Shown in pieces: positions 4,932 through 5,747 of a DNA stretch of 5,747 bases (positions within the stretch are counted from its first letter, which is position 1; each line of letters begins with the position of its first letter). A program made the translations under genes and the position numbers. The stretch comes from DASSCW01 sp036555005 (GTDB lineage: Bacteria > Chloroflexota > Limnocylindria > QHBO01). Below the pieces are notes generated by a model that was not told the DNA's origin, searched no databases, and saw nothing but the letters and a program-made list of their open reading frames with translations. The stretch covers positions 1-5,747 of the forward strand of contig DATBME010000042.1 of NCBI GenBank assembly GCA_036555005.1, given 5' to 3'.

Positions 4932-5747
4932 ATGCTGGTCCTGGAAGCGGTCTCTTACCGGTACGCGGGCACCCGCCGCCCCTCGCTGCGCGACGTCAAC
5001 CTGACCCTGCCCGATGCCGAGGTGGTCGGGCTGGCGGGCGCGTCGGAGGCGGGCAAGACGACGCTGTGCCTGGTCGCCAGTGGCCTCGCGCCCCGCACCG
5101 TCGGCGGCACCCTGCGCGGCCGGATGCTGCTCGACGGCCAGGACGCCGCCTCCCTTCCGATCCACCAGCTCGCCGGGCGGGTCGGCATCGCCTTCGCCAG
5201 TCCCGCCACCCAACTGTCGGGAGTGGCCACCACCGTATTCGAGGAGGTCGCCTTCGGGCCGATGAACCTGGGCCTGCCGCGCGACGAGATCCTGAAGCGC
5301 ACCCACGACGCGCTGGCCGTCCTGCGCATCGAGTCACTGGCGGCGCGCGACCCGGCACGCCTGTCGGGTGGCCAGCAGCAGCTGGTGGCGATCGCCGGGC
5401 TGCTGGTCCTGCGCCCGGGCCTGCTGGTGCTTGACGAGCCGACCGCCCAGCTGGATCCGGAGGGCAGCCGGCTGGTGGCCGATGCGCTCGCCCGCCTGGC
5501 CGCGGATGGTGCCTCGATCCTGGTGGCCGAGCAGAAGACCGATCTGCTGGCTGCCATCTGCCAGCGCGTGGTCGTGCTGGCCGACGGCGCGATCGCGCTG
5601 GAGGGAGCGACCGCCGAGGTGCTGGGCGATCCCCGCCTCGAGGAGCTCCGCGTCGCACCACCGGCCAGCGTGCGGCTGAGCCGGGCCGCCGCGTCAGCCG
5701 GGCTGGCGGGCGCCAAGCACGAGCGCCTGCTGCGGGCGATGCAAGAG
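4932..5747 (+). CDS. ecfA: ECF transporter ATP-binding protein EcfA, 3' truncated by window
   Basis: The frame is open from ATG 4932 to the window end (272 codons, no stop), so the C-terminus is missing. It is an ABC ATPase that powers ECF uptake with EcfT. Walker A is GASEAGKTT (residues 36-44, Lys42), the ABC signature is LSGGQ (144-148), Walker B is LLVLDEP with catalytic Glu169, and the D-loop is QLDPEG. Two consensus residues differ. At the Q-loop, FASPATQLSG has Ala89 where FQNP-type sequences have Gln. At the switch, VAEQKTD has Gln201 where the H-loop His normally stands. The signature is followed by QQLVAIA, with Leu for the usual Arg. ECF modules use two ATPases, often A1 and A2, so this may be a partly degenerate half of an asymmetric pair. 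The Ala-rich stretch near the end (about 250-262) could be a linker to a second ATPase domain or the natural tail. The start is 16 bases after ecfT, with no good Shine-Dalgarno. Confidence 0.92.
   Translation, partial: MLVLEAVSYRYAGTRRPSLRDVNLTLPDAEVVGLAGASEAGKTTLCLVASGLAPRTVGGTLRGRMLLDGQDAASLPIHQLAGRVGIAFASPATQLSGVATTVFEEVAFGPMNLGLPRDEILKRTHDALAVLRIESLAARDPARLSGGQQQLVAIAGLLVLRPGLLVLDEPTAQLDPEGSRLVADALARLAADGASILVAEQKTDLLAAICQRVVVLADGAIALEGATAEVLGDPRLEELRVAPPASVRLSRAAASAGLAGAKHERLLRAMQE

Noticed and set aside
4776..5716. Antisense and alternate-frame open frames over the EcfA gene
   Set aside because: The true frame from 4932 carries Walker A, signature and Walker B motifs in the right order; the others have low-complexity products.

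Overview
The window is a very GC-rich (about 70% or more by eye), almost fully coding stretch of a bacterial genome. All six genes lie on the + strand and are separated by overlaps or gaps of no more than 16 bases. GC content, GTG/ATG starts, few Shine-Dalgarno sites and the style of the ECF ATPase suggest a high-GC Chloroflexota or Actinomycetota bacterium, possibly an environmental lineage. This placement is inference and no marker gene here settles it. There are no rRNA or tRNA genes, CRISPR arrays, insertion sequences or non-coding stretches over 300 bases.

Left part (1-1983): the 3' part of a biotin-dependent acyl-CoA carboxylase alpha subunit overlaps by 4 bases a hydroxymethylglutaryl-CoA lyase gene. 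The pairing and the type of middle domain in the carboxylase point to the end of leucine catabolism: 3-methylcrotonyl-CoA carboxylase, then HMG-CoA cleavage to acetyl-CoA and acetoacetate. The lyase has Ser where the catalytic Cys is expected.

Right part (1985-5747): an inosine/uridine-type nucleoside hydrolase is followed by the components of an energy-coupling factor (ECF) vitamin/base transporter. These are a large S (substrate-binding) membrane protein, the EcfT transmembrane coupling protein, and an EcfA ATPase cut off by the window end. The S component resembles, from memory, the large QrtT-like S proteins linked to queuosine precursors. A nucleoside hydrolase next to an ECF transporter recalls queuosine salvage (QueK-type hydrolase plus ECF uptake). 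I infer an uptake-and-hydrolysis module for a nucleoside-like compound: the transporter imports it and the cytoplasmic hydrolase releases the base. Queuosine is the leading but unproven candidate. The EcfA ATPase departs from consensus at both the Q-loop and the H-loop, which suggests an asymmetric ATPase pair and predicts a second, canonical ATPase gene or domain just downstream.

Transition signals: the best Shine-Dalgarno site lies between the hydrolase and the S gene, just after an 8-base palindrome that occurs twice and can fold into a hairpin. The HMG-CoA lyase and hydrolase starts have no good Shine-Dalgarno site but have TANNNT boxes 7 bases upstream, which might reflect leaderless transcription or coincidence.
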